Of a DNA stretch of 64,000 nucleotides, positions 45,045 through 53,284 are shown piece after piece; positions within the stretch are counted from its first letter, which is position 1; each line of letters starts with the position of its first letter. The DNA lies in NCBI RefSeq assembly GCF_030285665.1, contig NZ_CP127295.1, forward strand, positions 3,596,001 to 3,660,000. The letters are read 5' to 3'. The translations under genes and the position numbers were made by a program. The notes beneath the pieces are model-generated. The model was not told where the DNA came from, made no database searches, and was given only the letters and a program-made list of their open reading frames with translations. Source of the stretch: Amycolatopsis mongoliensis (GTDB lineage: Bacteria; Actinomycetota; Actinomycetes; Mycobacteriales; Pseudonocardiaceae).

Positions 45045-46889
45045 TCACAGCGCTACGAACGTTGCGATGACTTCCCCAGTAGCGTGACCGCGGACGATCA
45101 ACTCGTAGTCGTCGATGGTGATGTCCCTGCCGCCGTGCCGCCGTGCGGCGCCAAGCAGCAAGCGCCTGAGCTGGGCAGGATCTGCGGGATCGGCCTCGGC
45201 CAGGAAGGTCTTTACGGGATCGGCGAGGTACATAAGTTGCAGGTCGAGCAACGCAGTACCCGTTGCTCGGACATCGGCCTTGGTCTGTTCAGTCAGTGCA
45301 CGCGGCCCGGGCGTGGCATCTGCGACGGTTGGCTTGTCGGGTTCCAAGATCAGCGGGCGCTTCCCACGCCCTCCCTCGGAGAGCAGCCCCCATGCTCGCA
45401 GCAGCCCGGCTGCCCGGTGCGCGGTCCCGACGCTGACGCGATGGGTCGCGGCGATCTCCTTGATCGAAGGAGCGACGCTGCCGGGCTCCAGGTCGCCATC
45501 GATGATCGCTCGGCGCATCGTTGCGGCAATGTGCTCGTACGGAGCGCTGGGTCGTGTCTTGGCGCGTTCGACCGGGCCCTCGAGAGTTGGTCGAGCAGGC
45601 ATGCTGGCCCTGAGTTCCCCTGCGGCTCGTTGATCAGCCTCCGACTTCCACGCTGCGTAAACGCGGAGGGTTGTAGTACCTCCGCCGGCGTGCCCGAGTC
45701 GGCCCGCAACGGTCCGGATGTCGATGCCCGCCGCGATGAGTTCGGTCGCGTTGTAGTGCCGCAGCGACTTCATCTGCGTGTTGATGCCGAGAGAACGGAC
45801 CATGCGACGGTAGCGCTGGGTCACCGAGCGGGGCTTCAACGCAACGGAGTGGTCGGCGGTCAGCGAGAACATAAACGCGTCGTCGTCAAGTTCGATTCCT
45901 GCGGCCTGCGCGATGGCCTCGACGTGGGCCCAGTACTCGGCAAGCATCTCGTTGGTCTCGTCGTCAAGGACGACATTCCGGCGAATGTGGTTCTTGATGT
46001 CCTTCTCGAAGACGTCGTTGCGAACTTGCGCAACGGCGCGCCGAAGATAGATGACCTTGCGTTCACTGTCCCAGTGTCGTCGACGTATGGCGATGACCTC
46101 ACCGCGGCGAGCGCCGAGAATCATGGTGAGCCAGACGTACATTCCCCAAGCCAAGTCGCGGCGGTACGCGTCTGCGACGATGATTGCAGCTTCTTTCGGG
46201 CTGGGCGGATCTGGCTCGGGAAGGACTGGCTCGGGCGCTTTGAGGCCGGCGAGCGGGTCAATTGACCACCAGTCCCATTCAAGCGCTTCGGAGTAGGCGC
46301 CGGTGAGGATGAAGTGAATCTTTCGTACCGTGCTGGTCGCTAGGCCGACGCATGTGTGTGGCTTGCATCGCGCATCGCAGACGTGCTTTACGCGCGTGCG
46401 ATGGTCGACGAGATTGGCTTCCTGGCAGTGAGTTCGGCACCGGTAGCACTCGGCGTAAAGTTTTTTGAGTAGGTTTTTCGGCTTTTTTCCAGCCTTCTCC
46501 TTTCCTATGATAGGAATAATGTGCAGGTCGATGAGCTCCTGGTCGCGGGCGAGTGTGGTGCGAGCGATCTTGTCGCCGATCTGACGCTCAGCTTGATAGC
46601 GATCAAGCAGGTGTGCGACTGAGGCATTGGTTTTCGCGTGACGATCTTCGATGACCTGATTGAGTAAACGCGTTAGCGCGTTGTCGGCCTCGCGCCTCGC
46701 ATTCGGGCCCGCCGGGATAGTCTCGGTCGGCCGGATGCGCTTCCTGGTGACGGGATCGAAGCCGCCGTCTACGCGGACTCGGATGCTCCCGCTCGGAAGG
46801 ACATCGGTCGTGCCCTGCGGGGCTCTCAAGCGCCCGGCGCGCCCCTTGGTGACGCCGGACCTAGTGCTTCCACCTCGTGACCTGGTCAT
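45045..46889 (-). CDS. int: Tyrosine integrase fused to a GntR-type winged helix
   Basis: 614 residues. Residues about 90-420 are a tyrosine recombinase: Arg261 (ILGARRGEV), K374-S-L-R377, His400 (GRLGHAGGG) and nucleophile Tyr411 (TLRVYAAW); a Lys replaces the usual first His. A Cys-rich insert (CYRCRTHC, then CDARCKPHTC; about 149-180) could bind zinc. Residues about 447-515 form a GntR winged helix (YEHIAATMRRAIIDGDLEPG, APSIKEIAATHRVSVGTAHR). It would integrate or excise an element at the tRNA-Arg repeats bracketing it. No excisionase or replication gene adjoins. Confidence 0.9.
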   Translation of the reverse strand: MTRSRGGSTRSGVTKGRAGRLRAPQGTTDVLPSGSIRVRVDGGFDPVTRKRIRPTETIPAGPNARREADNALTRLLNQVIEDRHAKTNASVAHLLDRYQAERQIGDKIARTTLARDQELIDLHIIPIIGKEKAGKKPKNLLKKLYAECYRCRTHCQEANLVDHRTRVKHVCDARCKPHTCVGLATSTVRKIHFILTGAYSEALEWDWWSIDPLAGLKAPEPVLPEPDPPSPKEAAIIVADAYRRDLAWGMYVWLTMILGARRGEVIAIRRRHWDSERKVIYLRRAVAQVRNDVFEKDIKNHIRRNVVLDDETNEMLAEYWAHVEAIAQAAGIELDDDAFMFSLTADHSVALKPRSVTQRYRRMVRSLGINTQMKSLRHYNATELIAAGIDIRTVAGRLGHAGGGTTTLRVYAAWKSEADQRAAGELRASMPARPTLEGPVERAKTRPSAPYEHIAATMRRAIIDGDLEPGSVAPSIKEIAATHRVSVGTAHRAAGLLRAWGLLSEGGRGKRPLILEPDKPTVADATPGPRALTEQTKADVRATGTALLDLQLMYLADPVKTFLAEADPADPAQLRRLLLGAARRHGGRDITIDDYELIVRGHATGEVIATFVAL

Positions 46890-47000
46890 GATCCAATTCT
46901 AGACCCGTTTTGGGTCATGAAATGGGTCACGCAAGCCGGGTGGAGGCGGATTGCAACCCTGTCACCTGCACAGGCGCGAGGGGTTCGATCCTGGGACGAC

Positions 47001-47042
47001 CGCTTTAGGAGAGCGGTGCTCTATCCCCTGAGCTACGAGGGC
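47001..47042 (-). repeat. 5' fragment of tRNA-Arg(CCU): presumed integrase attachment site
   Basis: The minus strand carries the acceptor 5' strand, D-arm and anticodon arm of tRNA-Arg (CCGCT-CTCCTAA-AGCGG). After the anticodon stem it diverges: the T-arm is degenerate and the 3' acceptor strand does not pair. A 27-nt identity (47016-47042 versus 44968-44994) and the 11-nt CTTTAGGAGAG (47003-47013 versus 44955-44965) are direct repeats flanking the integrase, as expected for attL/attR. The stretch 47043-47316 holds no other gene. Confidence 0.75.
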
Positions 47043-47316
47043 CTGCTGCTGCCGAGGCAAGCTTAGCCTGCCGAAGCACGACCCAGCAGCAGGGGCACGG
47101 ATGGAGCAGCCCGACCTCCGTCGTCACCCAGGTGAGTGGTTCTGCGGGGTGACCGGGCTCTGGGATACACCCTGCCGGACGGCCCACCGCACCTGACCTG
47201 GACGGACCAGTCGGTCACCTGGTCGTGTCTGGTTTCGAACTGCTGAACAACAGTAGGTAACCTTCGTTAACGGGACGCGGGGAGCCGCCTCCTACTGGCT
47301 GTTGCGGAGGGCTTCG

Positions 47317-47970
47317 TTGATCAAGCTCATGTTCGCCGACGACGAGGAACTGGTGCGCTCGGGGTTGCGCGCGATGATGTCCGGGGCTCAGGACATCGAG
47401 ATCGTGGGCGAGGCCTCCGACGGCAGATCCGCAGTGGAGGTCGCCCGGCGGTACCACCCCGACGTCGCCCTGCTCGACATCAAGATGCGGGCGCCCGACG
47501 ACGGCATCCGCGCTCTTCGGGCCATCCTCGCCCTGCCCGATCCGCCCACCGTGGCCATGCTGACCACCTTCGACATCGACGAGTACGTCAGCCTCGCGCT
47601 GCGGCTCGGGGCCAACGGCTTCCTCCTCAAGGACATCGATCCCGCCGCGCTGCTCCGCGCAGTCCGGGACCTGGCCAGGGGAGGCGCGGTCCTCGACCCG
47701 GGTGTCGCCGCGCGGATGGTTCAGTCCCACCGGGACGAACAACGCGCTGCTCAGCCCGCGCGGAAGCTGCTCGCCTCACTGTCCGAACGCGAGCGTGAGG
47801 TCGTCGCGCTCATCGGGCAGGGCCTGTCCAACGCCGAGATCGGCGGGCGCCTCCACCTGTCCGAAGCCACCGTCAAGGGGTACGTCTCCGCCGTGCTCTC
47901 GAAGATCGGTGCGGCCAACCGGGTGCAGGCCGCCCTGCTGGCCTACCGCGGTGGACTGTTAGACCAGTAG
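47317..47970 (+). CDS. NarL/LuxR-type response regulator (orphan)
   Basis: 217 residues from a TTG at 47317, placed 6 nt after GGAGG; an upstream in-frame TTG at 47302 lacks this spacing. The receiver domain has acidic pocket FADDEE and phospho-Asp in VALLDIKM. The C-terminal LuxR helix-turn-helix has LSEREREVVALIGQGLSNAE and SEATVKGYVSAVLSKI. No histidine kinase gene is adjacent, so its partner is elsewhere. Confidence 0.9.
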   Translation: MIKLMFADDEELVRSGLRAMMSGAQDIEIVGEASDGRSAVEVARRYHPDVALLDIKMRAPDDGIRALRAILALPDPPTVAMLTTFDIDEYVSLALRLGANGFLLKDIDPAALLRAVRDLARGGAVLDPGVAARMVQSHRDEQRAAQPARKLLASLSEREREVVALIGQGLSNAEIGGRLHLSEATVKGYVSAVLSKIGAANRVQAALLAYRGGLLDQ

Positions 47971-48579
47971 ATGCTGCTCACGGCGCTGGAGTTCCTCGGG
48001 CTCGTCGCCTTCGCGGCGTCCGGGGCGCTCGCCGCCGTGCGGGCCCGGCTCGACGTCTTCGGGGTGGTCGTCGTCGGGCTCACCACCGCGCTCGGTGGCG
48101 GCGTCATCCGGGACGTGCTGCTCGGCATCCACCCGCCCACGACGCTGCGGAACTGGCCCTACCTCGCCGTCTGCGCGGTGACCGCCCTGGTCGTCTTCGC
48201 CTTCCACCCTCAGGTCGCGCGGCTGCGGCGGGGCGTGTTGCTCGCCGACGCGCTCGGGCTCGGCGTCTTCGCCACCGCCGGGACGACCATCGCGCTGAAC
48301 GCCGGCGCGACCGTCTACGCCGCGTGCCTGATCGGCATGACGACCGGCATCGGCGGCGGTGCCGTGCGCGATCTCCTGCTCCGGGAAATCCCCATGGTCC
48401 TGCGGAAGGAGATCTACGCCGTCGCCGCGCTGGCCGGTTCGGTGCTCGTCGCCGTCGGTCACGCAGTGCGACTGCCGGAAGGCCCGGTCACCGTGGTCGC
48501 GGCCGCCGCCGTGGTCACCGTCCGGATGGTCGCGCTCTGGCGGCACTGGAACGCTCCCGTCGCAAGAGCACCGGAGTGA
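47971..48579 (+). CDS. TRIC-type cation channel (UPF0126/YadS family)
   Basis: 202 residues with about seven hydrophobic helices and two family repeats around GLTTALGGGVIRDVLLG and GMTTGIGGGAVRDLLLRE, the Gly-rich K+-pore segments of prokaryotic trimeric intracellular cation channels. It begins directly after the response-regulator stop and is probably co-transcribed with it. Confidence 0.9.
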   Translation: MLLTALEFLGLVAFAASGALAAVRARLDVFGVVVVGLTTALGGGVIRDVLLGIHPPTTLRNWPYLAVCAVTALVVFAFHPQVARLRRGVLLADALGLGVFATAGTTIALNAGATVYAACLIGMTTGIGGGAVRDLLLREIPMVLRKEIYAVAALAGSVLVAVGHAVRLPEGPVTVVAAAAVVTVRMVALWRHWNAPVARAPE

Positions 48580-48608
48580 GGGAATCTCTTTGTTAGTTCT
48601 GTGTGTGT

Positions 48609-48626
48609 TCTTAGGCGAGTCTCAGC
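48609..48626 (+). promoter_or_regulatory. Tandem direct repeat (MprA-box-like) upstream of the mprA-like gene
   Basis: TCTTAGG (48609-48615) and TCTCAGC (48620-48626) are spaced by 11 bp, one helical turn, as for OmpR-type dimers. The same arrangement (GCTCAGG, TCTCAGG) precedes the htrA-like gene, also with 21 nt before the ATG. Mycobacterial MprA binds tandem repeats at mprA and pepD promoters, so autoregulation is likely. No Shine-Dalgarno precedes the ATG at 48648, and the transcript may be leaderless. Confidence 0.55.
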
Positions 48627-48647
48627 ACGCTGAGTAAAACTGTCGCC

Positions 48648-49340
48648 ATGCGCATCCTTGTGGTGGACGACGACCGCGCCGTCCGTGAGTCGCTCCGGCG
48701 GTCCCTGGAGTTCAACGGCTACCAGGTCCAGCTGGCCAGCGACGGTGCGCAGGCCCTGGAAGCGATCATCGCCGACCGGCCGGACGCCATGGTCCTCGAC
48801 GTCATGATGCCCCGGCTCGACGGGCTCGAGGTGGCCCGCCGCCTGCGCAGCACCGGCGACGACCTGCCGATCCTCGTGCTCACCGCCCGCGACACCGTCT
48901 CCGACCGGGTGTCCGGGCTGGACGCCGGCGCCGACGACTACCTGCCGAAGCCGTTCGCGCTGGAGGAGCTGCTCGCCCGGCTGCGGGCGCTGCTGCGCCG
49001 GGCCAGCCCGGAGGCCCCGAACGGCCAGGCTTCCGAGATGCTGTCCTTCGCGGACCTGACGCTCGACCCGGGCACGCGCGAGGTCCGCCGCGGCGGCCGC
49101 GAGATCAGCCTGACCCGGACCGAGTTCGCGCTGCTGGAGCTGTTCCTTTCCTACCCGAAGCACGTCCTCACGCGGGGCCGGATCCTGGAGGAAGTATGGG
49201 GTTACGACTTCCCGACGTCGGGCAACGCGCTGGAGGTTTACGTCGGCTACTTGCGCCGCAAGACGGAGGCGGAGGGGGAGCCGAGGCTGATCCACACGGT
49301 GCGGGGAGTGGGGTACGTCCTGAGGGAAACCCCGCCGTGA
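48648..49340 (+). CDS. mprA: OmpR-family response regulator, MprA-like
   Basis: 230 residues. The receiver has VVDDDRAV, phospho-Asp in [12 protein letters not shown] and Lys in [20 protein letters not shown]. The C-terminal winged helix is clear ([20 protein letters not shown], then [10 protein letters not shown]). It is coupled to the following sensor kinase by a GTGA overlap. The neighbouring htrA-like gene supports the MprA assignment (envelope stress). Confidence 0.9.
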   Translation: MRILVVDDDRAVRESLRRSLEFNGYQVQLASDGAQALEAIIADRPDAMVLDVMMPRLDGLEVARRLRSTGDDLPILVLTARDTVSDRVSGLDAGADDYLPKPFALEELLARLRALLRRASPEAPNGQASEMLSFADLTLDPGTREVRRGGREISLTRTEFALLELFLSYPKHVLTRGRILEEVWGYDFPTSGNALEVYVGYLRRKTEAEGEPRLIHTVRGVGYVLRETPP

Positions 49341-50746
49341 CCGAACCCGGCGACCCTCGCGGCACGCGCTGGGGGACGCGCCGGTTCTCGCTGCGCGGCC
49401 GGGTGACGCTGCTCGCCGCGGCCTGTGTCGCCGGCGCCGTCGCGCTGGTGTCGATCGGCGCGTTCATGGTCGTGCGCAGCAACCTCTACCAGCAGCTGGA
49501 CGACGGCCTCATGGCGCGGGCGCAGGCCGCGGTCGACTCCCCGCAGGTGGGGACCGAGCTGCGGCAGGTGCCGGGCGCGTTCCTGGCCAGCGCCGACCTG
49601 CAGATCGGGCAGCTCAACGCGGCTCCCGACGTCCAGCACGCCGTGATGACCTACCCGCTGTCGAGCTCGCCGCCGCCGTTCGACCAGCGCGAGCTGAACG
49701 TCGCCAACGGCGATTCGGCGGAGTCGCTGCGGACGGACCTCCGCACCGACAGCCGCGTGGTCGCGCTGCCGTCCGGGCACGGCGAGGCCATCGTGCTCGC
49801 CCAGTCGATGGGCCCGACGAAACGCACCCTGAACGAGCTCGCTCTGGTGCTGTTCCTCATCGGCGGGGCCGGCATCCTGGTCGCCGCGGCCGCGGGCACC
49901 GCCGTCGCGCGGACCGGGTTGCGGCCGGTCGACCGGCTGACGTCGGCCGCCGAGCGCGTCGCGAAGACGGGCGACCTGCGGCCGATCCCGGTCAGCGGCG
50001 ACGACGAGCTGGCGCGCCTCACCCAGAGTTTCAACACCATGCTCGGCACGGTCGCGGACTCGCAGGAACGCCAGCGCCAGCTGGTCGCGGACGCGGGACA
50101 CGAGCTGCGGACGCCGTTGACGTCGCTGCGCACCAACCTCGAACTGCTGCTCGCCGCGAGCAAACCGGGCGCGCCACCGCTGCCGGATGAGGACCGGATC
50201 GACATCGTCGCCGACATCAGCGGCCAGCTCGACGAGCTGACGCAGCTCATCGGCGACCTCGTCGAGCTCGCGCGCCAGGACGAGCCGCGCGAGCGCTTCG
50301 AGCGCGTCGAGCTGCTGGACGTCGTGGAGCGGGCACTCGACCGGGCGCGGCGGCGCGCGGGCGAGATCAACTTCGACGTCTCGCTGCAGCCGTGGGTGCT
50401 CACCGGCGACAACAGTTCGATCGAGCGAGCGGTGCTGAACCTGCTGGACAACGCGGTGAAGTTCTCGCCGCCGGACGCGACGGTCTGGGTGCGGCTGTAC
50501 CCGCTCGGCGACGGCACCGCCGTGGTCGAGGTGGCCGACGCCGGCCCGGGCATCGCCGAGGAGGACCTGCCCAAGGTGTTCGACCGCTTCTACCGCTCGT
50601 CGGAGGCGCGGACGCTGCCCGGTTCCGGCCTCGGCCTGGCGATCGTGAAGCACGCGGCCGAGCGGCACGGCGGCGCGGTGTACGCCTCGCGGGCCCCCGA
50701 GGGTGGCGCGTTGATGACGATCCGGCTGCCGGGGGCGCCCGGCTGA
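49337..50746 (+). CDS. mprB: Sensor histidine kinase, MprB-like
   Basis: 469 residues from the GTG overlapping the regulator stop. One N-terminal TM helix ([20 protein letters not shown]), an extracellular sensor of about 130 residues, a second TM ([19 protein letters not shown]), a HAMP domain, then H-box [14 protein letters not shown]-box NLLDNAVKF, and G-boxes DAGPGI and GSGLGL. It phosphorylates the adjacent regulator in response to envelope signals. Confidence 0.9.
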   Translation: MTEPGDPRGTRWGTRRFSLRGRVTLLAAACVAGAVALVSIGAFMVVRSNLYQQLDDGLMARAQAAVDSPQVGTELRQVPGAFLASADLQIGQLNAAPDVQHAVMTYPLSSSPPPFDQRELNVANGDSAESLRTDLRTDSRVVALPSGHGEAIVLAQSMGPTKRTLNELALVLFLIGGAGILVAAAAGTAVARTGLRPVDRLTSAAERVAKTGDLRPIPVSGDDELARLTQSFNTMLGTVADSQERQRQLVADAGHELRTPLTSLRTNLELLLAASKPGAPPLPDEDRIDIVADISGQLDELTQLIGDLVELARQDEPRERFERVELLDVVERALDRARRRAGEINFDVSLQPWVLTGDNSSIERAVLNLLDNAVKFSPPDATVWVRLYPLGDGTAVVEVADAGPGIAEEDLPKVFDRFYRSSEARTLPGSGLGLAIVKHAAERHGGAVYASRAPEGGALMTIRLPGAPG

Positions 50747-50794
50747 TCCGGGCGTTTCCGGGACACCGGGGACGGCTTCGGCCAGGATCGGCGG

Positions 50795-51232
50795 ATGTCC
50801 TGTCGCGAGCCGGTCCGCCGATGTCTCGTCGCGGCGGCGAGCGGGCTGCTAGCGACGCTGGCGTTGAGGGTGTTCCAGTTGCCGTACCAGGACCTGTGCA
50901 CCGGCGCGGCGTGCTTTCTCGTCGCGCTCCTCGTCGTCCCGCTCGTGCTGCTCGGCGGGGCGTTGCTCGCGTATGTGCTCATGGCGCTGGCCCGCGTCCG
51001 CCCGGCCTGGCCCGTCGCGCTCGGCGGGCCGTTCGCCGTCCTGGCGTTGATCACCACCGTGCTCGACGTGGGGGAGGTGCCGTACTGGGCGTTCTCCGCC
51101 GTGGTCGCCGGCTGCTACCTGCTCGCGGCGCTCGTCACCGCGGACGAGCTGCCGCCCGCGTGGCGGGTTGCGCTGGCCTCGCCCGTAGTGGTGTTGTTCG
51201 GCTGGGGTGTGATGCTGCCGATCGTGCTGTGA
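50795..51232 (+). CDS. Polytopic membrane protein, hypothetical
   Basis: 145 residues with four hydrophobic segments (CFLVALLVVPLVLLGGALLA; VALGGPFAVLALITTVL; AFSAVVAGCYLLAALV; VALASPVVVLFGWGVMLPI). No family recognised. It follows the kinase by 48 nt and may belong to the same transcript. Confidence 0.7.
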   Translation: MSCREPVRRCLVAAASGLLATLALRVFQLPYQDLCTGAACFLVALLVVPLVLLGGALLAYVLMALARVRPAWPVALGGPFAVLALITTVLDVGEVPYWAFSAVVAGCYLLAALVTADELPPAWRVALASPVVVLFGWGVMLPIVL

Positions 51233-51332
51233 CCTGCGCGTTCAAAAGTTCACCCACGTCAGCCCTGCGGATACCGTGTTGAATCGTGTAGGATTTTGTG
51301 TGGTTGGGGTGTGACGGGGACGGAGTTGAGCG

Positions 51333-52133
51333 GTGCTTGCGCGTCAGCGACAGGCGGTGATCCTGGAAGAGGCACGCCGGACGGGTGCGGTCCGGGTCAG
51401 TGACCTCGTGACCAGGCTGGGTGTCTCCGACATGACGGTGCGCCGGGATCTCGACGTCCTCGCCGGGCGCGGGCTCGTCGAGAAGGTCTACGGCGGCGCC
51501 ACTTCGATCGTCGGCAAGAGCACCGACGAACCCGGCTTCGAGGCGAAGTCCGTGCGCCAGCGCGCGCAGAAGGAGGCCATCGCCGAGCTCGCCGCAACGC
51601 TCGTGCGGCCCGGCACCGCGATCGGCATCTCCGCCGGCACGACCACGTGGACGCTCGCCCGCGCGCTCGACGCCATCCCGGGGCTCACCATCGTGACCAA
51701 CTCGATCCAGGTCGCCGACGTGCTCCGCGGGTCGACGCAGCCGGAGCGCACCGTCGTGCTCACCGGCGGGGTGCGGACGCCGTCGGATGCGCTGGTCGGG
51801 CCGGTCGCCGTGCACAGCCTGCGGTCGCTGCACCTCGACGTCGTCTTCCTCGGCGTGCACGGCATGGCCGACGGGCCCGGGTTCACCACGCCGAACCTCA
51901 CCGAGAGCGAGACCGACCGCGCGCTGGTCGAGGCCGGGCGCAAGCTCGTCGTGCTCGCCGACCACACCAAGTGGGGCACCGTCGGGATCTCCACGATCGC
52001 CGACCTGGACGAGGCCGACGTCGTCGTCACCGATGACGGGATTCCCGACGATGCCAAGGAAATACTCGCCGAAAGGGCAACGGAACTCATGATCGCCGAG
52101 ACGGCGGAGACGGTCGAGGCCGAAGAAGCGTGA
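51333..52133 (+). CDS. DeoR-family sugar regulator
   Basis: 266 residues. The N-terminal DeoR helix-turn-helix (RTGAVRVSDLVTRLGVSDMT, RRDLDVLAGRGLVEKVYGGA) precedes a C-terminal sugar-phosphate sensor (GISAGTTTWTLARAL, IVTNSIQVADVL, VVLADHTKWG). It overlaps galT by GTGA, so it very probably controls galactose metabolism from this operon. Confidence 0.92.
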   Translation: MLARQRQAVILEEARRTGAVRVSDLVTRLGVSDMTVRRDLDVLAGRGLVEKVYGGATSIVGKSTDEPGFEAKSVRQRAQKEAIAELAATLVRPGTAIGISAGTTTWTLARALDAIPGLTIVTNSIQVADVLRGSTQPERTVVLTGGVRTPSDALVGPVAVHSLRSLHLDVVFLGVHGMADGPGFTTPNLTESETDRALVEAGRKLVVLADHTKWGTVGISTIADLDEADVVVTDDGIPDDAKEILAERATELMIAETAETVEAEEA

Positions 52134-53212
52134 AGCGGACCGTGCGACACCTGGCCGACGGCCGGGAGATCATCTATTTCGACCAGCCCGGCGCGCCCGA
52201 CCGCGTCGCCGAGGACACCCGCGACCTGCCGCCGGTTTCGGCCGCGTCGGAGATCCGGCTGGACCCGCTGACCGGTGAGTGGGTCGCGATGGCCGCGCAC
52301 CGGCAGACGCGGACCTACAAGCCGCCCGCGGACCTCTGTCCGCTGTGCCCGAGCAAGCCCGGCAAGCCGAGTGAAATCCCCGAAAGCGACTACGACGTCG
52401 TCGTCTTCGAGAACCGCTTTCCCTCCTTCGCCGAGGATGTCGTCGGCGAGCCGTCCACTGTGGATGGCTTGGGACTGGTGCCGGTGCGGCCCGGCCGTGG
52501 CCGCTGCGAGGTCGTCTGCTTCACCAGCGACCACGACGGCGCCTTCTCGCGGCTGAGTGCGAAGCAGGTGCGCGCCGTCGTCGACGCGTGGTCCGACCGC
52601 ACCGCCGCGCTGTCCGAAGTGCCCGGTGTGGAACAGGTCTTCCCGTTCGAGAACCGCGGCGAAGAGATCGGCGTCACGCTTTCGCACCCGCACGGGCAGA
52701 TCTACGGTTACCCGTTCGTCACGCCGAAGACCGAGCGGATGCTCGACGTCGCCCGCGCCTACCAGGCCGACCACGGCCGCCCGGTGCTCGGCGACGTGCT
52801 GGCCGCGGAACAGAAGTCCGGGGCGCGCGTGGTGGCGTCCGGCGAACACTGGACGGCGTACGTGCCGCCGGCGGCCCGGTGGCCGATCGAGGTCCACGTG
52901 GTGCCGCACCGGCAGGTGCCGGACATCCCCGCGCTGACCGACGCCGAGCGCGACGACTTCGCCGACGTCTACCTCGACGTCCTGCGCCGGTGTGACGCGC
53001 TGTACGACCGGCCGCTGCCGTACATCGCGGCGTGGCACCAGGCGCCGGTGCGCCGCGACCGCGAGCTCGGCTGGCTCCACCTGGAACTGTTTTCCGTGTT
53101 GCGCGCCAAGGACAAGCTGAAGTACCTGGCGGGGTCCGAATCGGGCATGGCGGTGTGGGTCAACGACGCGACACCGGAGCAAATCGCGGAACGGCTCCGC
53201 GCGGCGGGCTGA
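52130..53212 (+). CDS. galT: Galactose-1-phosphate uridylyltransferase
   Basis: 360 residues. The active-site H-x-H is in LSHPHGQIYGYPF, zinc ligands are in CPLCPSK, and the uridine-binding VVFENRFPSF is present. GalT exchanges UMP between UDP-glucose and galactose-1-phosphate in the Leloir pathway. No galK or galE-type gene follows immediately. The GTG start overlaps the DeoR stop. Confidence 0.95.
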   Translation: MKRTVRHLADGREIIYFDQPGAPDRVAEDTRDLPPVSAASEIRLDPLTGEWVAMAAHRQTRTYKPPADLCPLCPSKPGKPSEIPESDYDVVVFENRFPSFAEDVVGEPSTVDGLGLVPVRPGRGRCEVVCFTSDHDGAFSRLSAKQVRAVVDAWSDRTAALSEVPGVEQVFPFENRGEEIGVTLSHPHGQIYGYPFVTPKTERMLDVARAYQADHGRPVLGDVLAAEQKSGARVVASGEHWTAYVPPAARWPIEVHVVPHRQVPDIPALTDAERDDFADVYLDVLRRCDALYDRPLPYIAAWHQAPVRRDRELGWLHLELFSVLRAKDKLKYLAGSESGMAVWVNDATPEQIAERLRAAG

Positions 53213-53245
53213 TCCGGCCATACTCATCTCCGATGCACAGGTTCG

Positions 53246-53263
53246 GCTCAGGAACCTCTCAGG
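53246..53263 (+). promoter_or_regulatory. Tandem direct repeat (MprA-box-like) upstream of the htrA-like gene
   Basis: GCTCAGG (53246-53252) and TCTCAGG (53257-53263), 11 bp apart, 21 nt before the ATG at 53285. Spacing and sequence match the site before the mprA-like gene. GGAACC at 53251-53256 within it resembles the -35 element of stress ECF sigma factors. Regulation of this protease by the adjacent MprAB-like pair is inferred. Confidence 0.6.
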
Positions 53264-53284
53264 ACCGTCCCGCAAGGTGATGAC

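Noticed and set aside
46975..47042. Second functional tRNA-Arg
   Set aside because: The T-arm and 3' acceptor strand do not pair with the 5' half, so only the 5' part is tRNA sequence.
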